The notes under the pieces: model-generated
Seen by the model: the letters and a program-made list of their open reading frames with translations, nothing else
Told to the model about the DNA's origin: nothing
The model's database searches: none
Assembly: GCA_014729945.1 (NCBI GenBank)
Contig: WJJC01000021.1
Span: 1 to 8,791 of the forward strand
DNA length: 8,791 nucleotides
Reading direction: 5' to 3'
Source: Candidatus Bathyarchaeota archaeon
GTDB taxonomy: Archaea; Thermoproteota; Bathyarchaeia; TCS64
Shown here: positions 1 through 5,598 of the stretch, in pieces
Layout: each line of letters begins with the position of its first letter
How positions within the stretch are numbered: the stretch's first letter is position 1
Made by a program: the position numbers and the translations under genes

Positions 1-361
1 GTCTGGCTTTATGTATTAGATCTGATAGTTGGAGAATTGGGTATCTATTAGTTTGATATTTTTCCCCGGAGAATATCCATGTACGATTATTGATACAGGT
101 GCTGTGAACCCGGAAAACATATAGATCATAGTTTTCAGGCAGATCGCTGAGGAGTTGAATAGTTACATTATTAGACGAAATATACTCAATACTGTAACCT
201 GATTGATGTAAGATTTCTATCGCGCTTGATTTAAACTCGGAGTCATGGCTGAGGGGATCAATAATTATAGCTCGTTTTTGCGGGGCACTTGCGTTAAGCG
301 AGAAAAACAATACAACAGCGAGAGCTATGAGTGGAAACAGTTTCTTATTCAAGCTAAGCAT
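1..361 (-). CDS. Secreted protein of unknown function, C-terminus cut by window edge
   Basis: The frame is open from ATG at 361 to the left edge and gives the first 120 residues. An in-frame TAG lies seven codons upstream of the ATG, with no other usual start between. Residues 1-26 look like a signal peptide: LNKK, then a hydrophobic stretch (LFPLIALAVVLFF), then NASA before PQKR, with likely cleavage after ASA. The mature part begins AIIIDPLSHD (31-40) and continues through GYSIEYISSNNVTI and a YDLYVFRVHS segment (78-87) to a QLSDLI stretch. The alternating beta-strand and helix pattern suggests a Rossmann-like or peptidase-like fold. From memory it resembles an uncharacterised archaeal secreted family with an I-D-x-L start and an RVHS motif; no function is assigned. 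Two N-glycosylation sequons (NVT near 65, NRT near 92) fit an exported protein. It lies 54 bases after pop5 on the same strand, so it may be the last gene of that operon. Confidence 0.75.
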   Translation of the reverse strand, partial: MLSLNKKLFPLIALAVVLFFSLNASAPQKRAIIIDPLSHDSEFKSSAIEILHQSGYSIEYISSNNVTIQLLSDLPENYDLYVFRVHSTCINNRTWIFSGEKYQTNRYPILQLSDLIHKAR

Positions 362-415
362 AAGGTGTAGAACACTATGTTTCTAACTAGTGTTTCTTTC
401 TACTAAAAGATTCAG

Positions 416-751
416 TTAAAAGTCCACAAGATTGATGAAATGCCTTTTCAGGGTTTTTATGGTCCCGGATACTCGTTTAACACCAATTCTACTAGGTTTA
501 CCATTTATAACGGTAATTTGAGCTAATACAGTCCGCATCTCTATTAATCTATCATGATTACATCGAATAATCGCATTTTTTTTCTTTGGGAAGAAGTCTA
601 TTAATTTATAATTCAGTTCAACAGCGCCTTTTACACCATAAAGGTAATGGATCTTTTTATGTATAATCTCATTTAATGAGGCATAATCTAATGTTTGATC
701 TGTCAAAACGTGTATCCACAGATATCTACGTCGCACTGACCTGACTGGCAT
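416..751 (-). CDS. rnp2: Ribonuclease P protein component 2 (Pop5 family)
   Basis: This is a protein subunit of archaeal RNase P, which removes the 5' leader from precursor tRNAs; Pop5 pairs with Rpp30 and supports the catalytic RNA. The 111-residue length is normal to slightly short. The N-terminal strand follows a basic start (VRRRYLWIHV, 6-15). A central part contains IIRCNHDRLIEMRTVLAQIT (61-80), matching the family's RNA-contacting strand and helix. The C-terminal signature VSGTIKTLKRHFI (94-106) is the most diagnostic part. The ATG at 751 is the natural start; I see no clear Shine-Dalgarno sequence before it. It begins 30 bases after the pyrK stop on the same strand, so co-transcription with pyrDK is likely. 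That is an unusual context, since archaeal pop5 is more often near rpp30, exosome, proteasome or ribosomal protein genes. Confidence 0.9.
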   Translation of the reverse strand: MPVRSVRRRYLWIHVLTDQTLDYASLNEIIHKKIHYLYGVKGAVELNYKLIDFFPKKKNAIIRCNHDRLIEMRTVLAQITVINGKPSRIGVKRVSGTIKTLKRHFINLVDF

Positions 752-781
752 ATCTTAGAAATGGTAACTGGATTGAAATAC

Positions 782-1594
782 CTAGTGATTTACACGTACT
801 TTGATTCCTGAAGCATCCATCTTGCTTATGCCAAACTCGTTTCGTACATTATTCAACATCGCCTCATCGAATATTGGACCATCTTTACATACTCTATATT
901 TTCCAATTGCACAGTTACCACATAGACCTACTGCGCATTTTATGTAACGTTCAAGGCTAGCTTGAATGGGTAGTTCATGTTTTTCGGCCTCATAGAATAT
1001 TTTAGCCATCATTAGTTCTGGTCCACAAGTGTATACGTGATCATACTCGTTCTCAGCCATTAACAGAGCAGCATATCCTGAGGCATAGCCATTATAACCC
1101 ATTGACCCATCATCAGTTGAGATCACCAGTTTTTCTCTAAGTAAGTCAATTAATTCATCCTCAAATAATAGCTGATCAGAACTACGTCCACCTAGAATAA
1201 AGGTAGGCTTAACATCCTTCTTGATAAAAGCTTTCACAAGAGGAAGTAAACTAGCTGCACCTGAACCCCCAGCCACTATCAAGGGGTTTTCACCTTCAAC
1301 AGAGTAACTGTTACCATATGGACCTCTTATTCCAATCTTGGATCCTGGCTGCATAGAGTCTAATATCTCAGTGGTTTTACCTAACCTGCGTACAGTTATA
1401 CTTGAGAGCCCATTATGGTTTATTGTAGATATGGACATGGGTATCTCATCTTCTCCTGGGACCCATACCATAATGTATTGTCCGGGTTTTGCGTTACGAA
1501 CAATTTTATCTTTGAAGAAGATTGTGGATATGTCTACGGCTTCTCTCTTTACATCCAGTATTACTAAAGTTCGTATTTCATCCTTCTTGGGCAA
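782..1594 (-). CDS. pyrK: Dihydroorotate dehydrogenase B, electron transfer subunit
   Basis: PyrK carries FAD and a [2Fe-2S] cluster and passes electrons from dihydroorotate oxidation in PyrD to NAD+ in the cytoplasm. The 270 residues show a ferredoxin-reductase layout: an FAD-binding barrel with PMSIST (52-57) in the usual R-x-Y-S position and GPYGNSY (91-97), then a nucleotide-binding domain with VAGGSGAASLLPL (107-119) and TCGPELMM (189-196). The cluster cysteines are C220, C225, C228 and C236 (C-x4-C-x2-C-x7-C) followed by DGPIF. The last spacing is shorter than the x14 of Lactococcus PyrK. The start is TTG at 1594, preceded six bases upstream by the strong ribosome-binding site GAGGAGATGA inside the end of pyrD. 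The two frames overlap by 17 bases, which suggests translational coupling. Confidence 0.95.
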   Translation of the reverse strand: MPKKDEIRTLVILDVKREAVDISTIFFKDKIVRNAKPGQYIMVWVPGEDEIPMSISTINHNGLSSITVRRLGKTTEILDSMQPGSKIGIRGPYGNSYSVEGENPLIVAGGSGAASLLPLVKAFIKKDVKPTFILGGRSSDQLLFEDELIDLLREKLVISTDDGSMGYNGYASGYAALLMAENEYDHVYTCGPELMMAKIFYEAEKHELPIQASLERYIKCAVGLCGNCAIGKYRVCKDGPIFDEAMLNNVRNEFGISKMDASGIKVRVNH

Positions 1595-2495
1595 GCCCTA
1601 TCATCTCCTCAATTTTTGTGAATCCATTGTTTTTCATGTATTTCTTTATACCTTCGTTAATTTCCTTGTATACGTTTATTCCTTGAGTCATTACTGCGGT
1701 TCCTATCTCTAATGCTGTGGCACCAGCGAGGAGATACTCTATGGCATCTTTTCCGGTAGTGATCCCTCCGCATCCGATGATCGGTATACCGACGGCTTGA
1801 GCAATCTCCCAGACGCAGCGAAGAGCAACAGGTTTGATAGCTGGACCACTTAGCCCACCGGTTATATTAGCTAAGATAGGTCTTCTCATGTTTATGTCAA
1901 TAGCCATTCCCTTCAAAGTGTTTACGGCGGTTATGGCGTCTGCTCCCCCCCATTCCGCGGCTGCAGCTATACTCTTGATATTGGTAACATTTGGGCTTAG
2001 CTTGACAAATACAGGTAGATCTGTTTCCTCTTTAACCGCAGCTGTCACTTTCTCAATATTGGTAGCATCAGCTGCTAACATTCCAAGTTCTTCAGCAACA
2101 TTAGGGCAGCTGGCGTTTAATTCCAACGCATCTACACCTATTTTCGATAACTTGTACGCTACCTCAGCGAATTCCTGTGTGCTGCCCCCGAAAAAACTCG
2201 CTACAATAGGTATCCCCATTTTTTTAATTTCTTTAAGCTCTGATGAAAAATAATCCACCCCGGGATTAGGTAACCCCATAGCATTAAGCATACCACATTC
2301 AACACGTGCGACGGTTGGATTAGGATGCCCTTTCCTCGGTTCAGGCCCAATACTTTTACTAATTACAGCCGCTGCACCTGAATCATATACCCTTTTTAAT
2401 AGAGGAGGACTCATTCCTAGAACACCAGCAGCATTCATAAGAGGGTTGCGCAGTCTGAGTCCCGCGATATCAACGGCTAAGTTTAATTTAGACAA
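1578..2495 (-). CDS. pyrD: Dihydroorotate dehydrogenase, class 1B catalytic subunit
   Basis: PyrD oxidises dihydroorotate to orotate using FMN, the fourth step of de novo pyrimidine synthesis. The 305 residues form one TIM barrel of typical length. Visible motifs are NAAGVLG (21-27), the FMN-region lysine K47 in SKSIG, NAMGLPNPG (71-79) for substrate binding, NASCPNV (127-133) with the catalytic base C130, K165 in VKLSPN, VNT (191-193), SGPAIKP (216-222) and GCGGI (241-245) for the FMN phosphate. A cysteine rather than serine base and the adjacent pyrK place it in class 1B, the NAD-linked heterotetramer. The start is TTG at 2495: an in-frame TGA lies six codons upstream, no ATG appears until residue 20, and GGGGAGAG abuts the TTG. 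The N-terminus (LNLAVDIAGLRLRNPLM) fits the family from this point. Confidence 0.96.
   Translation of the reverse strand: MSKLNLAVDIAGLRLRNPLMNAAGVLGMSPPLLKRVYDSGAAAVISKSIGPEPRKGHPNPTVARVECGMLNAMGLPNPGVDYFSSELKEIKKMGIPIVASFFGGSTQEFAEVAYKLSKIGVDALELNASCPNVAEELGMLAADATNIEKVTAAVKEETDLPVFVKLSPNVTNIKSIAAAAEWGGADAITAVNTLKGMAIDINMRRPILANITGGLSGPAIKPVALRCVWEIAQAVGIPIIGCGGITTGKDAIEYLLAGATALEIGTAVMTQGINVYKEINEGIKKYMKNNGFTKIEEMIGLAQEG
1601..1610 (-). promoter_or_regulatory. Ribosome binding site of pyrK
   Basis: On the minus strand the sequence reads GAGGAGATGA, a near-complete match to the archaeal Shine-Dalgarno consensus. It ends six bases before the TTG of pyrK. It lies inside the pyrD coding sequence and is the reason for accepting a TTG start. 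Confidence 0.7.
2482..2490 (+). promoter_or_regulatory. Candidate TATA box for nop5
   Basis: TTTAATTTA lies within the first codons of the divergent pyrD. A start of transcription about 27 bases downstream would fall near 2513 and give a leader of roughly 36 bases that keeps the nop5 ribosome binding site. No better plus-strand AT-rich box is seen at a suitable distance. The match is weak. Confidence 0.3.
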
Positions 2496-2503
2496 CTCTC
2501 CCC
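2496..2503 (-). promoter_or_regulatory. Possible ribosome binding site of pyrD
   Basis: GGGGAGAG on the minus strand directly precedes the TTG start of pyrD. It resembles a Shine-Dalgarno sequence, but the spacing from its GGGGA core to the start is only three bases, so its strength is doubtful. Confidence 0.4.
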
Positions 2504-2523
2504 TACGTACTCAGCGAAGCCAT

Positions 2524-2562
2524 TGATAAAGTTTAGGAGAATGATGATGTGCAACTATATTT
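2524..2562 (-). promoter_or_regulatory. Candidate promoter region for the pyrD-pyrK-pop5 operon
   Basis: Two AT-rich boxes are possible on the minus strand: AAATATAG (2562 to 2555, inside the first codons of nop5) and CTTTATCA (2531 to 2524). The first would give a leader of about 35 bases that keeps the GGGGAGAG site. The second would give a nearly leaderless message. The sequence does not decide between them. Confidence 0.3.
2535..2540 (+). promoter_or_regulatory. Ribosome binding site of nop5
   Basis: AGGAGA lies eight bases before the GTG at 2549. It supports that GTG as the start although three ATG triplets in another frame (2541-2549) sit between. Confidence 0.6.
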
Positions 2563-3661
2563 GGTAGAGACGATAACAGGAATATATGCCATAGATGAGG
2601 AAAATAAAGTTAAGTTTGAGCAAACTTGGCCCAGCGAAGAGAGGACTATTGCAAAGATTATGATGCGTCTAGAAGAGGGCGATGATAGTGTAATAGGTGA
2701 TCTTGTCTCAAAACTTGAGTCGCTGACTAATGAAGCAGTTTATTCTAATAATAAATTATTAGTCGAATCTCTCAGAGATACGCTAAACATCCATTACGAA
2801 GAGAATGTGGAAGTTGAACGAGTTATCAAAGAGAAAATAGCTGAATTAGCTATTGATGCTGAGTTGATCAATGAGAAGTCTGAGTACGGGCAATTTAGTC
2901 ATGGAATCATGAATGAAGTAACGCGCATGAAGGTCCATGATAAGCTCTCTGATCGTGAGGCTTTGCTTATTCCAGCAGTCCAGCTTCTTGGGGAATTAGA
3001 CACAGTTTTGAATAGTCTTTCAAGTAGGATGAGGGAGTGGTATGGAGTTCATTTCCCGGAAATGGGGAGAAGGGTTAATGAACACATTGATTATGCTAAA
3101 ATAATCACGCAGATAGGGGATAGAGAGAATATCACAACGAAGCATCTCATGGAGATGACTTTGAAGAAGAAAGATGCTTTACGCATAGAGGAAGCCAGCC
3201 AAACATCGATTGGTGCATCTTTCCATGAGGTAGATATGAATATTGTCCAGAAATTCGCTGAAAAAACCCTTGACCTTTACCGATTTAGAGACGATTTGAT
3301 AGAGTACGTTTCCATGTTAACAGAGGAGGTGGCCCCAAATCTAGCCTTTATAGCAGGGCCTGTACTTGGCGCTAAGCTCATTGAGAAAGCGGGGGGGCTC
3401 AAAAAGATAGGGATGATGCCATCAAGTACGATTCAGGTATTGGGAGCAGAGAAAGCAATGTTTAGAGCTATCACTAGTAACGCCAAACCCCCTAAATATG
3501 GCCTTCTTTACCAACACCCATATGTTAATAATGCTCCAAGAGGTAGAAGAGGAAACAGAGCTCGTAGCTTGGCCGCAAAAATAGCGATTGCTGCAAGAGC
3601 AGACTTATTTAGTGGAGCTTTCATTGCTGAGGACCTTGTGTCTCAATTAGATGATTTTTAA
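2549..3661 (+). CDS. nop5: Nop5/Nop56-type box C/D RNP core protein
   Basis: Nop5 is the scaffold of archaeal box C/D small RNPs: it binds L7Ae on the guide RNA and recruits fibrillarin for 2'-O-methylation of rRNA and tRNA. The 370 residues show the family order: a small N-terminal fibrillarin-binding domain (1 to about 85, starting QLYLVETITGIYAIDEENK), a helical coiled-coil region (about 125-235), and the Nop domain (about 235-355) with DLYRFRDDLIEYV, APNLAFIAGPVLGAKLIEKA, GAEKAMFRA (299-307), KYGLLYQHPYV and RGRRGNRARSLAAK (331-344). Translation starts at GTG: the reading frame has no usable ATG, AGGAGA is eight bases upstream, and the N-terminus matches the family from this point. There is no lysine-rich tail; the protein ends SQLDDF. 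No fibrillarin gene follows, unlike the common archaeal arrangement. Confidence 0.95.
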   Translation: MQLYLVETITGIYAIDEENKVKFEQTWPSEERTIAKIMMRLEEGDDSVIGDLVSKLESLTNEAVYSNNKLLVESLRDTLNIHYEENVEVERVIKEKIAELAIDAELINEKSEYGQFSHGIMNEVTRMKVHDKLSDREALLIPAVQLLGELDTVLNSLSSRMREWYGVHFPEMGRRVNEHIDYAKIITQIGDRENITTKHLMEMTLKKKDALRIEEASQTSIGASFHEVDMNIVQKFAEKTLDLYRFRDDLIEYVSMLTEEVAPNLAFIAGPVLGAKLIEKAGGLKKIGMMPSSTIQVLGAEKAMFRAITSNAKPPKYGLLYQHPYVNNAPRGRRGNRARSLAAKIAIAARADLFSGAFIAEDLVSQLDDF

Positions 3662-3690
3662 TCGTTTTTATTTAACACTATTTTTATTGT
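3655..3690 (+). terminator. Oligo-T terminator region after nop5
   Basis: Three T runs (within 3653-3660, at 3664-3669 and at 3682-3686) follow or overlap the nop5 stop on the plus strand. Oligo-T stretches are the usual intrinsic termination signal in archaea. The tract lies within the end of the convergent alba gene. Confidence 0.5.
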
Positions 3691-3924
3691 TGATACGTTT
3701 CTCAGGTCGTCTCCTTCTCCCATTTTTTCTGTTCCTATTAGGATGTTTTTTATCTCAATATCTTTGAGGAAACTACGTTTACAGACTTCTACGACATCAA
3801 CAGCGTGTGTGATGGCTCTTCCGCGAGCCATAACGTTTACGGTAGGGTTTCGCTGGAGCGCGGTTACTAATGCTGTGACATAGTTTATGACTGGTTTTGA
3901 TCCAATGTAGACGTTTTCGGTCAT
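3658..3924 (-). CDS. albA: DNA/RNA-binding protein Alba
   Basis: Alba is a small dimeric nucleic-acid-binding protein that coats archaeal DNA and also binds RNA. From the chosen ATG at 3924 it has 88 residues, typical length. It starts TENVYIGSKPVINYV, matching the IGKKPVMNYV core, and continues with MARGRAITHAVDVVEV (32-47), the helix that holds the conserved arginines, and RNVSTIKIVL at the last strand. The frame is open to an ATG at 3945 (seven more residues), but the TATA-like box at 3953-3959 predicts transcription beginning near 3929, which favours 3924 and a nearly leaderless message. The first lysine of the KK pair, which is the acetylated K16 in Sulfolobus, is serine here (S9); the second is kept (K10). 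The stop codon interlocks with that of the convergent nop5 (TTAA, 3658-3661). Confidence 0.93.
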   Translation of the reverse strand: MTENVYIGSKPVINYVTALVTALQRNPTVNVMARGRAITHAVDVVEVCKRSFLKDIEIKNILIGTEKMGEGDDLRNVSTIKIVLNKND

Positions 3925-3950
3925 TGTCTTCAAATCTAGGAACAATGAAA

Positions 3951-3968
3951 GATACTTAAGTTATTTTT
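3951..3968 (-). promoter_or_regulatory. TATA-like promoter of alba
   Basis: The minus strand reads AAAAATAACTTAAGTATC, an A-rich BRE-like stretch followed by a TATA-like box. About 27 bases downstream of the box centre is position 3929, five bases before the ATG at 3924. Confidence 0.5.
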
Positions 3969-4000
3969 ACACTTGAAGGTCACTGTTTGGTTAATATTAG

Positions 4001-4007
4001 TTTATAC
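4001..4007 (+). promoter_or_regulatory. TATA-like promoter of the 127-residue gene
   Basis: TTTATAC, preceded by an AT-rich stretch, is centred 28 bases before the ATG at 4032. That predicts a leaderless transcript starting at or next to the ATG. Confidence 0.45.
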
Positions 4008-4031
4008 GGTGGGTAGGTTTTTCAGGCTATT

Positions 4032-4415
4032 ATGTATTTTATTGCTGAATTGAAGTTCACGTATATGCCGGCAAAAGAACTGATTATCTTAGAGATGGTT
4101 GAGTATACATTAGATGAGATAACCCAGACAACTGCATTAATTCAGGAAATAGGTAGACCCATAATCCTCAACTGGGCAGATGGGATAGTATTTCATCATA
4201 ATCCTCTTCCATTCAATACTAAAGAGTTGCTTAAAGAGCGTAAAAATGGTAGAATTTACTGGGCTAGTGTAATATTTGCTCTTATGCCTGATTATGTCCC
4301 CAAGTTGAAAATAGGTCCAAGAGATATTCCAGTAGTAGCTACACCTAATCCGCTGCTCAAACGGGCTGCTAAATGGATTAAGACTAATCGTGAATCTATT
4401 TCTCATTTTTCTTAG
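4032..4415 (+). CDS. Uncharacterised 127-residue protein
   Basis: I do not recognise this protein. It has no signal peptide, membrane helix, cysteine cluster or nucleotide-binding loop. The sequence looks like a compact cytoplasmic alpha/beta protein: an N-terminal strand (YFIAELKFTY), a helix (DEITQTTALIQEIG, 28-41), strands around RPIILNWADGIVFHH (42-56), and a basic C-terminal helix (PLLKRAAKWIKTNRES, 107-122). Pro, Trp, His and Tyr in the middle (WADGIVFHHNPLPF) could mark a conserved site. The ATG at 4032 fits a TATA-like box 28 bases upstream; an in-frame ATG at residue 12 is less likely because it would leave that promoter with a long leader without a Shine-Dalgarno sequence. It is divergent from alba across 107 bases and overlaps the end of the convergent livM-like gene by 20 bases. 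It is likely a real gene, of unknown function. Confidence 0.7.
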   Translation: MYFIAELKFTYMPAKELIILEMVEYTLDEITQTTALIQEIGRPIILNWADGIVFHHNPLPFNTKELLKERKNGRIYWASVIFALMPDYVPKLKIGPRDIPVVATPNPLLKRAAKWIKTNRESISHFS

Positions 4416-5481
4416 ATTCGCGTCCAGTTATTATCTTGATATAGTCTACTCCTTTTATCACTAAGTTTTTCTCGGGTAATATTCCTCTCGGTTTAAAGAT
4501 GAGGAATAAGAGTAATAGTATTCCAAGTAGCATGTCTTCAAAATAGTTTATGAGTTTGATCCATTTTGTTCCTATTAGAAGAGGCCCAATACTCTGTTTT
4601 GATAGGTTGAGACCTTTTATTATTGATACACAGGTTAGTGATCCGATATAACTACCTCCGTTGCTCCCTAGACCCCCTACGGTTATCATTAGCCATGGCC
4701 AGAAGGTGTAGTTTATTCTACTATACATGTTATACTGTACGAAACTATAATAGTAAGCTAGAAGAACACCGCTTAGAGACATTACTCCACTTCCAAACAT
4801 CATCACTTGGCTTCTTATCCGGGCCACGTTTTTTCCTGTGCTTCTTAGGCTTACCTCATTATCGCGTACACCTCTCATTAGTCTTCCAAATGGACTGTTT
4901 ACCATGGTATTTATGATGACATAGGAAACCATGCCTACCAGTATTATTACTAAGGCAATAATCACCATCTGCTCTCCTCGATACCACGCGAAGAAATTTG
5001 GAATGAAAGCTCCAAGTGTACCTCCTGCTATTCCCTGATTGTTTGCAGCTATTATTGAGGTTGCGTCGCTGATTATTATGAGGAAGATCATTAATCGTGT
5101 GGCCCTTAGACGGCCACTAAGTTTTCCAAGCACTAATCCAGCCAAGCTTCCCAATATTAAAGCAGATGCAAGGCTAAATAGAAATAATGATACACTTAGT
5201 ATTGGTTTTTGGATAAAGTATTGATTTAATTGACTTACATTGTAAGGATTATCGTAGACCCAGTTTGATTTGAATATAACTCCAGCCTTTCCGGCTACGT
5301 ACATGCTTAATCGGATTACTATGGAGCTTACGGTAAAACTGCCTATGGCCACGCTCACATTGCTACTCATATTTGGAATGCCAGCGTTTCCGAACTGGAA
5401 GTTTAAGGCAGCGGCTATTATTACGTAGTGCCCAAAGAATATGGCGATATTGATTAAGACTATTTGTATTGTGTTCAACAT
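4396..5481 (-). CDS. livM: Branched-chain amino acid-type ABC transporter permease (LivM family)
   Basis: This is an integral membrane permease of the LivH/LivM family, which forms the channel of ABC importers for branched-chain amino acids or related substrates such as urea or short amides. The 361 residues contain about eight to ten hydrophobic segments. The start has the family pattern FGNAGIPN...AIGSF (30-49). The cytoplasmic loop SPFGRLMRGVRDNEVSLRST (196-215) followed by GKN is the LivM EAA-like loop that contacts the ATPase. The end FKPRGILPEKNL (329-340) matches the usual tail. No LivH, ATPase (LivF/LivG) or binding protein gene is in the window, so it is a solitary component here and its substrate is unknown. 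The ATG at 5481 follows a TATAAA box by about 35 bases, giving a short leader without a visible Shine-Dalgarno site. Confidence 0.88.
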   Translation of the reverse strand: MLNTIQIVLINIAIFFGHYVIIAAALNFQFGNAGIPNMSSNVSVAIGSFTVSSIVIRLSMYVAGKAGVIFKSNWVYDNPYNVSQLNQYFIQKPILSVSLFLFSLASALILGSLAGLVLGKLSGRLRATRLMIFLIIISDATSIIAANNQGIAGGTLGAFIPNFFAWYRGEQMVIIALVIILVGMVSYVIINTMVNSPFGRLMRGVRDNEVSLRSTGKNVARIRSQVMMFGSGVMSLSGVLLAYYYSFVQYNMYSRINYTFWPWLMITVGGLGSNGGSYIGSLTCVSIIKGLNLSKQSIGPLLIGTKWIKLINYFEDMLLGILLLLFLIFKPRGILPEKNLVIKGVDYIKIITGRESKKNEK

Positions 5482-5512
5482 AGTGGATACCGGAGATACT
5501 TATTTCGGCATC

Positions 5513-5520
5513 GTTTATAG
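5513..5520 (-). promoter_or_regulatory. TATA box of the livM-like gene
   Basis: The minus strand reads CTATAAAC. Its centre predicts transcription starting near 5490, about nine bases before the ATG at 5481. Confidence 0.5.
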
Positions 5521-5546
5521 TTAAGAAGCTTTGCACGAATAGCCAT

Positions 5547-5556
5547 ATTTTTAAAA
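5547..5556 (+). promoter_or_regulatory. TATA box of the acetyl-CoA synthetase beta gene
   Basis: TTTTTAAAA lies at 5547-5556. The expected transcription start near 5578 falls just after the upstream in-frame ATG (5575) and about 20 bases before the preferred ATG (5599), leaving room for the ribosome binding site. Confidence 0.5.
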
Positions 5557-5586
5557 GTGTGAAGACAGCCATACATGAAGAATATA

Positions 5587-5593
5587 GAGGTAA
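5587..5593 (+). promoter_or_regulatory. Ribosome binding site that favours the ATG at 5599
   Basis: GAGGTAA differs from the Shine-Dalgarno sequence GAGGTGA at one base and lies five bases before the ATG at 5599. The ATG at 5575 has nothing comparable. Confidence 0.5.
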
Positions 5594-5598
5594 ACTCA

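Noticed and set aside
1338..1712. Open frame of 124 codons on the plus strand across the pyrK-pyrD junction
   Set aside because: It is antisense to two well-supported genes and shows no protein-like domain pattern.
1945..1951. Run of seven C's in pyrD (and a run of seven G's in nop5 near 3390) as possible frameshift sites
   Set aside because: Both reading frames continue intact with conserved motifs on each side, so neither a sequencing error nor programmed frameshifting is indicated.
1834..2253. Open frame of 139 codons on the plus strand opposite pyrD
   Set aside because: It lies wholly inside a conserved enzyme gene, has no promoter or ribosome binding site, and its sequence is the antisense reflection of pyrD codons.
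2541..2620. ATGATGA resembling a box C of a C/D guide RNA just before nop5
   Set aside because: No box D (CTGA) or C'/D' pair follows at the spacing expected of a 50-65 base guide RNA; the motif is explained by the region of the start codon.
4137..4406. Open frame of 89 codons on the minus strand opposite the 127-residue gene
   Set aside because: The plus-strand frame is longer and has a TATA-like box at the right distance; the minus frame has no such support and overlaps the end of the livM-like gene.
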